A stretch of DNA of 64,000 bases from Oerskovia turbata (GTDB lineage Bacteria > Actinomycetota > Actinomycetes > Actinomycetales > Cellulomonadaceae). A model generated the notes under the pieces. That model searched no databases and was not told the origin of the DNA. It saw nothing but the letters and a program-made list of their open reading frames with translations. Of this stretch, positions 1 to 8,241 are shown in pieces. The DNA lies in assembly GCF_000718325.1 (NCBI RefSeq), contig NZ_JOFV01000006.1, positions 248,001 through 312,000 on the forward strand. The letters run 5' to 3'. Every line of letters starts with the position of its first letter. The stretch's first letter is position 1. A program made the position numbers and the translations under genes.

Positions 1-515
1 CAGCGCATCACGCGTGGCGCTGGCTGCTCGCGCGGTACGGGACGCCCGCGCCGGGTCCCGCGCCGGACGGCATGCGCGTGGTGCCCGACGCCCGGACCTG
101 GGCCACGATCCCTACGTGGGACTGGCACCGCGCGGGCGTCGACCCGCGGCGTGCACGGACCGTCGTCGAGTGCGCGCGCGTCGCGCGTCGGCTCGAGGAG
201 TGCGCCGCGATGGACCCGGCCGCGGCGCAGGCGCGGTTGCAGCTCGTGCCCGGGGTCGGGGTGTGGACGGCTGCGGAGGTCGCGCAGCGGGCGCTCGGGG
301 ACGCGGACGCGGTGTCGGTCGGGGACTTCCACCTGGCCAAGGCCGTCGGGTGGGCGCTGACCGGCGAACGGACCGACGACACCGGGATGCTGGCGCTGCT
401 CGCGCCCTACGCGCCGCACCGGTACCGCGTCGTGCGGCTGCTCGAGGTGTCGGGCCGAGGTCACGCACCCAGGCGAGGCCCGAGACTCTCGATCCAGGAC
501 CACCGAGGGAACTGA
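1..515 (+). CDS. DNA-3-methyladenine glycosylase (AlkA/HhH-GPD family), C-terminal part
   Basis: The reading frame is open from base 3 and runs off the left edge, so only the C-terminal 170 residues are seen. A helix-hairpin-helix/GPD signature is visible: LQLVPGVGVWTAAEVAQRA followed by a catalytic-type Asp in VSVGDFHLAKAVGW. In this family the hairpin binds DNA backbone and the Asp excises alkylated bases. The end, PYAPHRYRVVRLLEV, also fits the family. The last ~20 residues are Arg-rich and look like read-through tail. Partial gene; substrate cannot be decided. Confidence 0.8.
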   Translation, partial: AHHAWRWLLARYGTPAPGPAPDGMRVVPDARTWATIPTWDWHRAGVDPRRARTVVECARVARRLEECAAMDPAAAQARLQLVPGVGVWTAAEVAQRALGDADAVSVGDFHLAKAVGWALTGERTDDTGMLALLAPYAPHRYRVVRLLEVSGRGHAPRRGPRLSIQDHRGN

Positions 516-550
516 CCCCCGCTCCCCGCTCCCCGCTCCCCGCCGGTGTC

Positions 551-626
551 GAGCATGCGGTTGGCGTCCGTCTGGGGTCGATTCTCGACGCCAACCACAT
601 GCTCGGGCGACGCCAACCGCATGTTC
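551..626. repeat. Intergenic inverted repeat, GAGCATGCGGTTGGCGTC family, locus 1
   Basis: One forward copy of GAGCATGCGGTTGGCGTC lies at 551-568. Two inverted copies lie at 587-604 (one mismatch) and 609-626 (one mismatch). The arms can form an 18-bp hairpin. The same family occurs at 37601-37676. It lies between the glycosylase gene and the iron-uptake operon, in a stretch (516-756) with no other gene visible. It may act as a terminator or be a REP-like element. Confidence 0.8.
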
Positions 627-756
627 GGCACCGGGAGGCCCCCCGCCTGGGCTCCGCGACGGCAGTTCCGCGACATGTCCTGGCCGGGAGATGACACCGC
701 GTTGTGAACCATCCCACTGGGTCGCGCGGGCCCCTCCGTCGAGAGCACCCAGGTCA

Positions 757-775
757 TGAGGTTAGCCTTACCTCT
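757..775 (+). promoter_or_regulatory. Iron box (IdeR/DmdR/DtxR operator) upstream of the siderophore importer
   Basis: TGAGGTTAGCCTTACCTCT matches the 19-bp iron box consensus (TTAGGTTAGSCTAACCTAA) at most positions and is nearly palindromic. It lies about 40 bases upstream of the lipoprotein start at 814. In actinobacteria Fe(II)-loaded IdeR/DmdR represses at such sites, so the 814-4883 operon is expected to be induced by iron starvation. Confidence 0.85.
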
Positions 776-813
776 AGCACTACCGTCCTGTGCAGCACCG
801 ACCGAGGAGCACC

Positions 814-1872
814 ATGTCTCGCACCGTCTCTCGACGGCTCCGGCCCGCCGCGCTGGTCGCCGCGACCGTCGCCACCGCGTTCGCCCTGGGCGCCTGCTCC
901 GGCGGGTCCACCGGCGACGCCTCGTCGCCCGCGGGCGACAGCACCGCGTCCGAGGGCGCCTTCCCCGTGACGATCGACAGCGCGCTCGGCGAGGCCGTCA
1001 TCGAGAAGAAGCCCGAGCGCGTCGTGACGTGGGGCTGGTCGACGCAGGACGCCGTCCTCGCGCTCGGCGTCGTGCCCGTCGCGATGCCGGCCTACGCGTA
1101 CGGCGGCAACGCCGACGGCGTGCTCCCCTGGGTCGCCGAGACCCTCGACGAGATGGGCGCCGAGACGCCGACGCTGCTCTCGGGCGGCGACACGAGCGAG
1201 GTGCCGTTCGAGGAGGTCGTGGCCGCGAAGCCCGACGTCATCCTGGCCCCCTACTCGGGCGTCACGCAGGAGGAGTTCGACAAGCTCTCCAAGATCGCGC
1301 CCGTCGTCGCGTACCCCGACGAGCCGTGGTCGCTGTCGTGGCAGGACCAGCTCGACGTCGTCGGCACGGCCCTGGGCCTGTCCGAGGAGGCCGACGCGCT
1401 GCTCGAGGAGACGAACGCCGGCATCGCCGCGCAGTCGGACGCCCACCCGGTCATCAAGGACAAGTCCTTCCTCTACGCGGCCGCCAACACGGCCGACCAG
1501 CTCAACGTCTACCGCGCCGGGGACCCGCGCGTGCAGGTCGTCGAGGACCTCGGCATGACGCTCTCGCCGAGCGTCGCGGAGCTCGACGCCGACCCCGAGT
1601 CCGGGACCTTCTGGTACCCGCTGAGCTACGAGAACGTCTCCAAGATCGAGACCGACGTCCTCATCATGTACTTCGCGACGCAGGCCGACGTCGACACGTT
1701 CGTGGCCGACCCGGTCATCGCCGCGATGCCCACGGTCGCCGAGGGACGCTTCGCACCGATCGTCGGCGAGTCGTTCGTCATGGCGTCGAGCGCCCCCACG
1801 GTCCTGTCGATCCCGTGGATGCTCGACCAGTACGTGCCGCAGCTCGCGGCCGCCGCCGAGAAGGTGTCGTAG
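814..1872 (+). CDS. Iron-siderophore ABC transporter substrate-binding lipoprotein
   Basis: This 352-residue class would bind ferric siderophore outside the membrane and deliver it to the two permeases encoded next. A lipoprotein signal ends at LGAC with Cys28 as lipidation site. The body has the FecB/FhuD-type fold markers: an early VEKKPERVVTWGWSTQDAVLALGVVPV segment and a PDVILAPYSGVTQEEFDKL helix-strand. ATG 814 was chosen over GTG 790 because GAGGAG sits about 6 bases before it. It is first in a four-gene operon under the iron box. The actual siderophore is unknown. Confidence 0.92.
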   Translation: MSRTVSRRLRPAALVAATVATAFALGACSGGSTGDASSPAGDSTASEGAFPVTIDSALGEAVIEKKPERVVTWGWSTQDAVLALGVVPVAMPAYAYGGNADGVLPWVAETLDEMGAETPTLLSGGDTSEVPFEEVVAAKPDVILAPYSGVTQEEFDKLSKIAPVVAYPDEPWSLSWQDQLDVVGTALGLSEEADALLEETNAGIAAQSDAHPVIKDKSFLYAAANTADQLNVYRAGDPRVQVVEDLGMTLSPSVAELDADPESGTFWYPLSYENVSKIETDVLIMYFATQADVDTFVADPVIAAMPTVAEGRFAPIVGESFVMASSAPTVLSIPWMLDQYVPQLAAAAEKVS

Positions 1873-1885
1873 TCTCGCACCACTC

Positions 1886-2944
1886 ATGAGCACGACCCAC
1901 AGCACCGACGCCGGCACGGGCCGGGCGACCTCTCGTCGCCCGGCCCGTGCTCGGCGTCTCGTCGTCGGGCTCGTGCTGCTGCTCGTCGCGCTCTCTGCGG
2001 TGTGCGCGCTGAGCCTCGCGGTCGGGGCCAACGCCCTGCCGCTGCGCGTCGTCATGGACGCCCTCACGAGCTACGACCCGACCAACCCCGACCACCTCGT
2101 GGTGATCGAGAAGCGCGTGCCGCGCACGCTCGTGGGCCTGGTCGCGGGGGCCGCGCTCGGCGCCGCAGGCACGCTCATGCAAGGCCTGACGCGCAACCCG
2201 CTCGCCGACCCGGGCCTGCTCGGCATCAGCGCGGGGGCCTCGCTCTTCGTGGTCGGCGCGATCTCGTTCCTCGGCGTCTCGCAGGTCGGCGGGTACGTGT
2301 GGTTCGCGTTCGCGGGCGCCGCGGTCGCGGCGGCCGTCGTCTACGGCGTCGCGAGCGTGGGGCGCGAGGGCGCGACCCCGGTCAAGCTCGCCCTCGCGGG
2401 GGCTGCCGTCACGGCCGCGCTCACGTCGGTCGTGACCGCGGTCCTCCTGGTCGACCGCGCCGCGCTCGACCTCATGCGCTTCTGGCAGGTCGGCTCGCTC
2501 GCCGCGCGCGGCTCGGCCGTGGTGTGGCAGGTGCTGCCGTTCGTCGTCGTGGGCCTGGTCCTGGCGCTCGCGCTCGGGCGCTCGCTCAACGGTCTGGCCC
2601 TGGGCGACGACGTCGCGCGCGGCCTGGGCCAGGACGTGACCCGCACGCGTGTGGCCGCGGGCGTCGCGATCGTCCTGCTGTGCGGGGCAGCGACCGCGGC
2701 CGTCGGACCCGTGGCGTTCGTGGGGCTCGTCGTCCCGCACGTGGCGCGCTACGTCGTCGGGCTGGACTACCGGTGGGTGCTGCCGTACGCGGCCGTAGCG
2801 GCGCCCGTGCTGCTCATCGGGTGCGACGTGATCGGACGCGTCGTGGCCCGGCCGGGCGAGCTCCAGGTGGGCGTGGTCACGGCCGTCGTGGGTGCGCCCC
2901 TGTTCATCGCGCTCGTGCGGCGCGGGAAGACGGTGTCGCTGTGA
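1886..2944 (+). CDS. FecCD-type iron-siderophore ABC transporter permease (first)
   Basis: A 352-residue integral membrane permease of the FecCD (BtuC-like) family, which forms half of the translocation channel. Several hydrophobic helices follow a basic N-terminus (RRPARARRLVVGL). The family motif RVPRTLVGLVAGAALGAAGTLMQGLTRNPLADPGLLGISAGA is clear at about residues 72-115. The coupling-loop region GDDVARGLGQDVTRTR and the late PVAFVGLVVPHVAR segment are both present. It starts 13 bases after the lipoprotein stop and overlaps the next permease, so the two are translationally coupled. Confidence 0.93.
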   Translation: MSTTHSTDAGTGRATSRRPARARRLVVGLVLLLVALSAVCALSLAVGANALPLRVVMDALTSYDPTNPDHLVVIEKRVPRTLVGLVAGAALGAAGTLMQGLTRNPLADPGLLGISAGASLFVVGAISFLGVSQVGGYVWFAFAGAAVAAAVVYGVASVGREGATPVKLALAGAAVTAALTSVVTAVLLVDRAALDLMRFWQVGSLAARGSAVVWQVLPFVVVGLVLALALGRSLNGLALGDDVARGLGQDVTRTRVAAGVAIVLLCGAATAAVGPVAFVGLVVPHVARYVVGLDYRWVLPYAAVAAPVLLIGCDVIGRVVARPGELQVGVVTAVVGAPLFIALVRRGKTVSL

Positions 2945-4020
2945 GCGCCCCGACCACCGCCCCGCACGGCCTGCCCGACGGCGCCGCTCCCCCGGGCATC
3001 GACGTCGCCCGGGCCTCGCGTCACCGCGGGCGACTGCGCGAGGCACGCCTCGTGACGGGTCTGTCGGCCGTGCTCGTGGCGCTCGCTGCCGTCGGGATGA
3101 CGCTGGGCGACGCCGCCGTGCCGTTGTCCGGCATCCTCGACACGGTCCTGGGTCGCGCCGACGTCCTCACGCAGTTCGTGATCGTCGAGCTGCGTCTCCC
3201 CCGTCTCCTGACGGCCCTGGTCGTGGGGGCCGCGCTGGGCCTGTCGGGCGCGCTGTTCCAGTCGATCGTGCGCAACCCGCTCGCGAGCCCCGACATCATC
3301 GGGATCACGCAGAGCGCGAGCGCCGCGGGCGTCATCGGCGTCGTGGTGCTGGGGATCAGCGGGCTCGCGCTCACGGGGCTGGTGCTCGCCGGGTCGCTCG
3401 TCGCGGCCGTCGCGATCTACCTCCTCGCGTGGCGCGGCGGCGTCGCCGGGTACCGGCTCGTCCTCATCGGCATCGGCGTCGCGGCCCTGTGCATGAGCGT
3501 GGTCTCGTGGGTCCTCACGACGAGCGACGTCCGCGATGCGCAGGCCGCGCTCGTGTGGATCACGGGCTCGCTCGCGCGCTCCGACTGGTCGACGCTGGGC
3601 CCGCTGCTCGTCTGCTTCGCGGTGCTCGTGCCGCTCACGACCTTCCTGGCACCGCGGCTGCGCTCGCTCGAGCTGGGCGACGACGCCGCGGCCGCTCTCG
3701 GCATCCGCGTCGAGCGCTCCCGGCTCCTGCTGATCCTCGTGGCCGTGGGGCTCGCGGGCGCGGCCGTCGCGGTCGTGGGCCCGATCGCGTTCGTCGCGCT
3801 CGTCGCGGCCCCCATCGCCCGCCGCACGCTGGGCGACGGCCGGCTCGCCCTCGTGCCCGCGGCGCTCGTGGGCGCGCTGCTCGTGCTCGGCTCCGACCTC
3901 GTCGCACAGTTCGCGATCCCGGGCGTCACGCTGCCCGTCGGCGTCGTCACCGGGATCGTCGGGGCCCCCTACCTGCTGTGGCTGCTCGTGCGCACCAACC
4001 GTTCCGGACGCGGAGGCTGA
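2941..4020 (+). CDS. FecCD-type iron-siderophore ABC transporter permease (second)
   Basis: A 359-residue second permease, pairing with the preceding one as a heterodimer typical of ferric-siderophore importers. GTG 2941 overlaps the upstream TGA (GTGA), which fixes the start and implies translational coupling. The FecCD signature LRLPRLLTALVVGAALGLSGALFQSIVRNPLASPDIIGITQSA is seen near residues 80-125. GDDAAAALGIRVERSR (coupling helix) and VVGPIAFVALVAAPIARR follow. The next ATG is 2 bases after the stop. Confidence 0.93.
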   Translation: MSAPTTAPHGLPDGAAPPGIDVARASRHRGRLREARLVTGLSAVLVALAAVGMTLGDAAVPLSGILDTVLGRADVLTQFVIVELRLPRLLTALVVGAALGLSGALFQSIVRNPLASPDIIGITQSASAAGVIGVVVLGISGLALTGLVLAGSLVAAVAIYLLAWRGGVAGYRLVLIGIGVAALCMSVVSWVLTTSDVRDAQAALVWITGSLARSDWSTLGPLLVCFAVLVPLTTFLAPRLRSLELGDDAAAALGIRVERSRLLLILVAVGLAGAAVAVVGPIAFVALVAAPIARRTLGDGRLALVPAALVGALLVLGSDLVAQFAIPGVTLPVGVVTGIVGAPYLLWLLVRTNRSGRGG

Positions 4021-4022
4021 GA

Positions 4023-4883
4023 ATGACCGACCACCCCGAGACTGCCGGGGGCGCGCCCGAGGCGCGCGACGCCGTCGGGCGCACCGCCGGGACGCACACG
4101 CTCGCCGCCGACCACGTGTCGCTCGCGTACAACGAGCGCCGCGTCGTCGAGGACCTCAGCCTGACGGTCGCGGCCGGGAGGATCACGTCGATCGTCGGCT
4201 CCAACGGGTGCGGCAAGTCGACGCTGCTGCGCGGTCTCGCGCGCCTGCTCAAGCCCGTGGGCGGCGCCGTCCTGCTCGACGGCGAGGACATCCGCTCGAT
4301 GCCCACCAAGCAGGTCGCGACCACGCTCGGCCTGCTGCCGCAGAGCCCCGTGGCCCCCGACGGCATCACCGTCGCTGACCTCGTGGGCCGTGGCCGCTAC
4401 CCGCACCAGGGCTGGTTCCGGCGCTGGACCGCCGACGACGACGAGGCCGTGGCCGACGCGCTCGCCTCGACCGGGACGCTCGACCTGGCCGAGCGGTCTG
4501 TGGACGAGCTGTCGGGCGGGCAACGGCAGCGCGTGTGGATCGCGATGGCGCTCGCGCAGCGCACCGACCTGCTGCTGCTCGACGAGCCGACGACGTTCCT
4601 CGACATCGCGCACCAGATCGACGTGCTGGACCTGCTCGTGGACCTCAACGAGTCGCGCGGGACCACGGTCGTCATGGTGCTGCACGACCTCGACATGGCG
4701 TGCCGCTACTCCGACCGCCTCGTCGCGATGCGCGACGGCCGGGTGCACGCCGAGGGCACGCCGGGCGACGTCGTGGACGCGCAGATGGTGCGTGAGGTGT
4801 TCGGCCTGGACTCGCTCGTGGTCCCCGACCCGATCACGGGCACGCCGACCCTGGTGCCGATGGGCCGCCACCACCGCGGCTGA
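4023..4883 (+). CDS. Iron-siderophore ABC transporter ATP-binding protein (FecE/FepC type)
   Basis: A 286-residue ABC ATPase that would energise siderophore uptake. Walker A is GSNGCGKST, the signature is LSGGQRQR, and Walker B is DLLLLDEPTTFLD with the switch His in MVLHDLDMACRYSDR. These are all canonical FecE/FepC features. It is the last gene of the importer operon. It has a ~30-residue acidic, low-complexity N-terminal extension before the fold. A strong hairpin lies 43 bases downstream. Confidence 0.95.
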   Translation: MTDHPETAGGAPEARDAVGRTAGTHTLAADHVSLAYNERRVVEDLSLTVAAGRITSIVGSNGCGKSTLLRGLARLLKPVGGAVLLDGEDIRSMPTKQVATTLGLLPQSPVAPDGITVADLVGRGRYPHQGWFRRWTADDDEAVADALASTGTLDLAERSVDELSGGQRQRVWIAMALAQRTDLLLLDEPTTFLDIAHQIDVLDLLVDLNESRGTTVVMVLHDLDMACRYSDRLVAMRDGRVHAEGTPGDVVDAQMVREVFGLDSLVVPDPITGTPTLVPMGRHHRG

Positions 4884-4926
4884 GCCTCCTCCGGCTGCCG
4901 AGCTGCCGACCTTCCGAGCCGCGAGA

Positions 4927-4971
4927 ACGGGGTTGAGGCCGCTCCGCGGGCCAGAACGGCCTCAACCCCGT
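4927..4971. terminator. Strong hairpin, shared terminator of convergent genes
   Basis: Perfect 15-bp arms ACGGGGTTGAGGCCG (4927-4941) and CGGCCTCAACCCCGT (4957-4971) with a 15-base loop. It lies between the importer ATPase (ends 4883, plus) and the 52-residue peptide gene (ends 4986, minus), so it probably terminates both. There is no T-run, as usual in high-GC actinobacteria. Confidence 0.8.
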
Positions 4972-4985
4972 CCGCGACCCGGCGA

Positions 4986-5144
4986 TCACTCCGGGAGAGC
5001 GCACACCCCGTCGACGCACACCGCGGCGTCGTCGCTGCCGACCATCGTGAACGGCGCGGCGGCCTCGGAGGCAGAGACCGTCATGAGCGTCGTACGGCGC
5101 GGGTTCGCGATCGAGTGGAAGAGGGTGTCCTGGGTGTCAGTCAT
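4986..5144 (-). CDS. 52-residue peptide with C-terminal CX4C motif, possible RiPP precursor
   Basis: Encodes a 52-residue peptide whose last ten residues read VCVDGVCALPE-like, with Cys43 and Cys48 as the only cysteines. The start ATG at 5144 has an excellent Shine-Dalgarno (AGGAG, 7 bases before). The remainder is polar with Ser/Ala/Thr and has no signal peptide or membrane segment. It lies downstream of an FrnE/DsbA-type thiol oxidoreductase on the same strand, but a hairpin separates them. I do not recognise the family. The leader-like N-terminus and Cys-containing core resemble a ribosomally made, modified peptide or a small redox/metal protein. No maturation enzyme is seen nearby. Confidence 0.65.
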   Translation of the reverse strand: MTDTQDTLFHSIANPRRTTLMTVSASEAAAPFTMVGSDDAAVCVDGVCALPE

Positions 5145-5270
5145 GGGATCTCCTGATGTCACGTGCTGCGATGCTCGTGGGTGGTGGGATGGCTTGCCGT
5201 CTCGACGGGCGGACGGCCGCGAGGCCACCGGGACCAGCGACGCTGCGGGTTTCCGACAGTCTGGCTGATA

Positions 5271-5316
5271 CTCGGTCGCATTCGCTACCGCTCCTGCTGT
5301 GATCTCGGTCGCATTC
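5271..5316. repeat. Direct repeat CTCGGTCGCATTC x2 upstream of the 52-residue peptide gene
   Basis: CTCGGTCGCATTC occurs at 5271-5283 and again at 5304-5316, 33 bases (about three helical turns) apart. The site is 130-170 bases upstream of the peptide start on the minus strand and downstream of the FrnE gene terminator. Spacing on one DNA face would suit an activator or repressor bound at two sites. Function is inferred only. Confidence 0.4.
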
Positions 5317-5331
5317 CACGCGGTAGGTGGA

Positions 5332-5363
5332 GGCGCCCCGGACCCACGGCGAGCCGGGGCGTC
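5332..5363 (-). terminator. Hairpin at the end of the FrnE/DsbA gene
   Basis: Arms GGCGCCCCGG (5332-5341) and CCGGGGCGTC (5354-5363) pair over 9-10 bp with one G-T. The hairpin overlaps the stop codon of the oxidoreductase gene and separates it from the downstream 52-residue peptide gene, which therefore probably has its own promoter. Confidence 0.5.
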
Positions 5364-6033
5364 AGGCCACGGACTCCGCGGCGTCCGCGACGACCTGGTC
5401 GAGGACCTGAGTGAAGACCGCCGGGTCCTGCGCGCCCGAGACCCCGTACTTGCCGTTGAACACGAAGAACGGCACGCCGCTGATGCCGTAGGCGCGGGCC
5501 TGCGCGATGTCCTGCTCGACGTCGTCCTCGAACTGGCCGCTCTCGAGGGCCGTGCGGACCTCGTCGGCGTCGAGCCCGACCTCGGTCGCGAGCGCGACGA
5601 GCTCGTCGATGCGGCCGACGTGGCGCCCCTGCTCGAAGTACGCCTTGAGCAGGCGTTCCTTCATCTCGACCTGCTTGCCACGCGACTTCGCGAGGTGCAG
5701 CAGCTCGTGCGCCTTGAGGGTCTTGGTGTGCTGGAGAGCGTCGAAGTCGTACGCGAGCCCCTCCGCGGCGGCGACCGTCGTCATCTGCCCGAGCATCTGC
5801 TCGACCTGCCCTGCGGGCATGCCCTTGTGCTTGGCCAGGAAGTCGACCTCGGTCCCCTCGAAGTCGACCGGGGTGTCCGGCGCGAGCTCGAACGAGTGGT
5901 ACTCGATCTCCACCTCGGGGGCGTCGTCGCGACCCGCGAACCCGGCCAGCGCCGTCTCGAAGCGGCGCTTGCCGACGTAGCACCAGGGGCACGCCACGTC
6001 GGACCAGATGTCGACCTTCACCTTTTCGCTCAT
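5362..6033 (-). CDS. DsbA family oxidoreductase, FrnE/2-hydroxychromene-2-carboxylate isomerase-like
   Basis: A 223-residue thioredoxin-fold protein of the DsbA/FrnE subfamily. The N-terminal strand runs straight into SDVACPWCYVGKRRFE, with a CPWC redox pair at Cys15/Cys18. The late cis-Pro loop is seen in YGISGVPFFVFNGKYGVSGAQ. FrnE-type proteins are cytosolic thiol-disulfide oxidoreductases linked to oxidative stress. No signal peptide is present. ATG 6033 gives the usual family length; longer in-frame starts would add unrelated sequence. Diverges from the secreted peptide gene at 6179. Confidence 0.9.
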   Translation of the reverse strand: MSEKVKVDIWSDVACPWCYVGKRRFETALAGFAGRDDAPEVEIEYHSFELAPDTPVDFEGTEVDFLAKHKGMPAGQVEQMLGQMTTVAAAEGLAYDFDALQHTKTLKAHELLHLAKSRGKQVEMKERLLKAYFEQGRHVGRIDELVALATEVGLDADEVRTALESGQFEDDVEQDIAQARAYGISGVPFFVFNGKYGVSGAQDPAVFTQVLDQVVADAAESVA

Positions 6034-6178
6034 GACCGTTCTCAACCGCGGCAGAGGGCCGGCGATTCCCCGCAGCGGTGTGATCCTGGCGACGGCTCTC
6101 CGGTTGCGGGCCGTCCAGCCCTGTGACGAGGATTGCGGCGTGCCCACCACGGGGCATTCGGATGAATCAGGGGAAAAC

Positions 6179-6451
6179 ATGCGAAACAAGGTCATCGGAG
6201 CCCTCGTCTCTGCAGCACTCGGCATCACCGCTCTGGTCGGAGCTGCGGCCCCGGCGAGCGCGGCGCCCCACAGCGGCCAGGCCGCACCTGTCAGCGGGCA
6301 GGTCGCACTCCTCAGCACACCGGTCGTCGTCGGTGGCTTCACGACGCTGGCGAGCTGCAACGCCGGACGCGCCGAGTGGCGCAACCGCGGGTACATCGTC
6401 AGCTCCTGCACGTACGCGGGCGGCGAGTACCGCTTCACCGCCCGGCGCTGA
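6179..6451 (+). CDS. Small secreted protein, 90 residues, unknown function
   Basis: The start ATG follows AGGGGAAAAC. A Sec signal peptide occupies about residues 1-28 (MRNK, then an Ala/Leu/Val core and an ASAA cleavage site). The mature part is ~60 residues with only two cysteines (in ASCNAG and SSCTYAG), probably one disulfide, and ends in a basic TARR. The YIVSSCTYAGGEYRFT stretch looks like a compact beta domain. I do not recognise the family. The gene stands alone between the FrnE gene and a strong hairpin. Confidence 0.75.
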   Translation: MRNKVIGALVSAALGITALVGAAAPASAAPHSGQAAPVSGQVALLSTPVVVGGFTTLASCNAGRAEWRNRGYIVSSCTYAGGEYRFTARR

Positions 6452-6505
6452 CCGACGACCTCGGCGACGTCGCCGAGAGGACTGCTACGGTCCCGTCAGC
6501 AGAGC

Positions 6506-6544
6506 ACGACGGCGCGCCGCCCCGTGGGGGTGGCGCGCCGTCGT
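6506..6544. terminator. Hairpin terminator between convergent genes
   Basis: Perfect 13-bp arms ACGACGGCGCGCC (6506-6518) and GGCGCGCCGTCGT (6532-6544) with a 13-base loop. It separates the secreted peptide gene (plus) from the DinB-like gene (minus) and is likely bidirectional. Confidence 0.75.
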
Positions 6545-6553
6545 CGGGGTGAC

Positions 6554-7162
6554 TCAGTCCGCGTGCCGCGCCCGGTACAGGTCCTGCAGCACCATGATCT
6601 CGGCGCCGTGGTGGATGAGTTCGCGGTTCATGTGGAGCACGAGGTGCCCGAACGGCGCCTGGGCGTCGATCTCGGTCGCCTGGCCGAGCCCGACCGTGAA
6701 GACCTCGTCGTCGGGCAGCGAGTCGACACCGTCGCGCCACAGGTCGACCCAGCGCGTCAACCCTTCGATCGCGGGGTCGACCTCGCCCGAGAACGCGACG
6801 GTGTCCCGCCGGGCGATGCGGTCGCCGAACGTCCACTCCCACCGCTCGAAGAACGCCTCGGTGAGGTGCGCGACGAGCCACGCGATGGTCCGCGGCTGCG
6901 GCGAGTCCGACCCCTCGGGCCACTCCATGACCCACTCGCCGACCCCGAGCGTGCGGGGCGAGCGCTCCTCCCCACGCCGCACGACGCGCAGCGCGTCGGG
7001 TCCGGGCTCCCACTCGAACTCGTCCTGGTCGAGCGTCACGAGCCGCCCGAGCACCTCGAGCCACGAGAAGCCGAGCTGCCCGCGCACCATCGCGAGCGGG
7101 GTCGGGACGGTCAGCAGTGACCAGTCGAAGACAGGGCTGCCGTAGGTCGCGTCGTCGCTCAT
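6554..7162 (-). CDS. DinB superfamily / mycothiol-dependent maleylpyruvate isomerase-like protein
   Basis: A 202-residue predicted four-helix-bundle protein. The pattern of His residues suits a DinB-like metal site: AWLVAHLTEAFFERWEW in the middle and FGHLVLHMNRELIHHGAEIMVLQDLYR at the end. In actinobacteria such proteins include mycothiol-dependent transferases and many uncharacterised members. ATG 7162 is the natural start, with the fold beginning about residue 20. It is separated by 110 bases from the SDR gene upstream on the same strand. The enzyme reaction is unknown. Confidence 0.75.
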   Translation of the reverse strand: MSDDATYGSPVFDWSLLTVPTPLAMVRGQLGFSWLEVLGRLVTLDQDEFEWEPGPDALRVVRRGEERSPRTLGVGEWVMEWPEGSDSPQPRTIAWLVAHLTEAFFERWEWTFGDRIARRDTVAFSGEVDPAIEGLTRWVDLWRDGVDSLPDDEVFTVGLGQATEIDAQAPFGHLVLHMNRELIHHGAEIMVLQDLYRARHAD

Positions 7163-7273
7163 GGATGGCTCCTGGGAGGTCGCTCCTGCCCGACGGCGTC
7201 GCTCGCCGCGGGCGTCCTGCTCACCTTCGCGATCATCCCCCGGGGCATGCGCGGTCGCCTCCCGGGGCGAACC

Positions 7274-8062
7274 TCAGCGGCGCGGGATGCCCGCGACCAG
7301 GCCGCCGTCGACGACGAGCTCGGCCCCGGTCGTGTACGACGACGCGTCGCTCGCGAGGAACACGATCGTGTCCGCGATCTCCGCAGCACGACCGGCGCGC
7401 CTCAGGGGGATGTCGAGGTGGTCGGGATCGATGCGTGACGTCATCCGGGTGCGCACGTAGCCGGGGTGGACCGAGTTGACCCGGATGCCGAACTCGCCGA
7501 GCTCGACCGCGAGCGACTTCGACAGACCTCGCACACCGAACTTCGCGGCCGTGTAGGCGTGCACGGCGGGGCTGCCCCGCAGGCCGTCGACCGACGAGAT
7601 GTTGATGATCGAGCCACGACCCTGCGCCTTCATGACGGGGACGACCGAACGACAGCCGAGGAACACTCCCGTGAGATTCACGGCGAGAACCGCGTTCCAC
7701 CTGGCCGTGGTGAACTTCTCGATCGGTGCCATGTTGGCGATGCCAGCGTTGTTGACCAGCACGTCGACGGTACCGAGGTCGGCGACGACGTCCTTGACCG
7801 TCCGGGCCCACGCGGTCTCGTCGCTCACGTCGAGGTGGACGAACCGGGCCAGGTCACCGAGTGCGGCCGCGAGCGCCGCCCCGTACTTGTCCGCGACATC
7901 GGCGATCACGACGTGCGCACCTGCGGCATGCAGCGCTCGCACGGCGCCCTCGCCGATCCCGCGGGCCCCGCCCGTGACGAGTGCGACACGTCCGTCGAGC
8001 GCCCCGGCACCCGTCCCTGCGTCGGCCTGCGCCGCTTCCACGTTCGTCTCCGCACGCGCCAT
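7274..8062 (-). CDS. SDR family NAD(P)-dependent oxidoreductase
   Basis: A 262-residue classical short-chain dehydrogenase. The Rossmann nucleotide motif is TGGARGIG, the structural motif is NNAG, and the catalytic set is Ser in INISS, Tyr-Lys in YTAAKFG, then HPGYVRT. The C-terminal end (ASDASSYTTGAELVVDGG) is typical of the 3-alpha/20-beta-hydroxysteroid dehydrogenase-type subgroup. About 20 Ala-rich residues precede the fold. ATG 8062 follows a GGGGGAG ribosome site. Substrate unknown. It stands between the DinB-like gene and the CstR-like module, without clear linkage to either. Confidence 0.92.
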   Translation of the reverse strand: MARAETNVEAAQADAGTGAGALDGRVALVTGGARGIGEGAVRALHAAGAHVVIADVADKYGAALAAALGDLARFVHLDVSDETAWARTVKDVVADLGTVDVLVNNAGIANMAPIEKFTTARWNAVLAVNLTGVFLGCRSVVPVMKAQGRGSIINISSVDGLRGSPAVHAYTAAKFGVRGLSKSLAVELGEFGIRVNSVHPGYVRTRMTSRIDPDHLDIPLRRAGRAAEIADTIVFLASDASSYTTGAELVVDGGLVAGIPRR

Positions 8063-8241
8063 GGCTCCCCCCTCGGTCGTGCCGAGCGGTCGCTTCGGCT
8101 CGTCGTCACAGTAGGGGAACCGCACGTCCTGCGACAGGGGGCGGCGGCGCGGCTCGGCCACCACCCCCGGTGAGGGCGAGAGCGCGGCCGGCGCTGCGCC
8201 GTCGGGCCGGAAGGTGCCGATGGGAGGCTGGGCCGGGCGGG

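Noticed and set aside
5137..5319. 60-codon minus-strand frame containing two ECDRD/ECDRV units
   Set aside because: The units are just the translated direct repeat CTCGGTCGCATTC; no ribosome site and it overlaps the peptide gene start.
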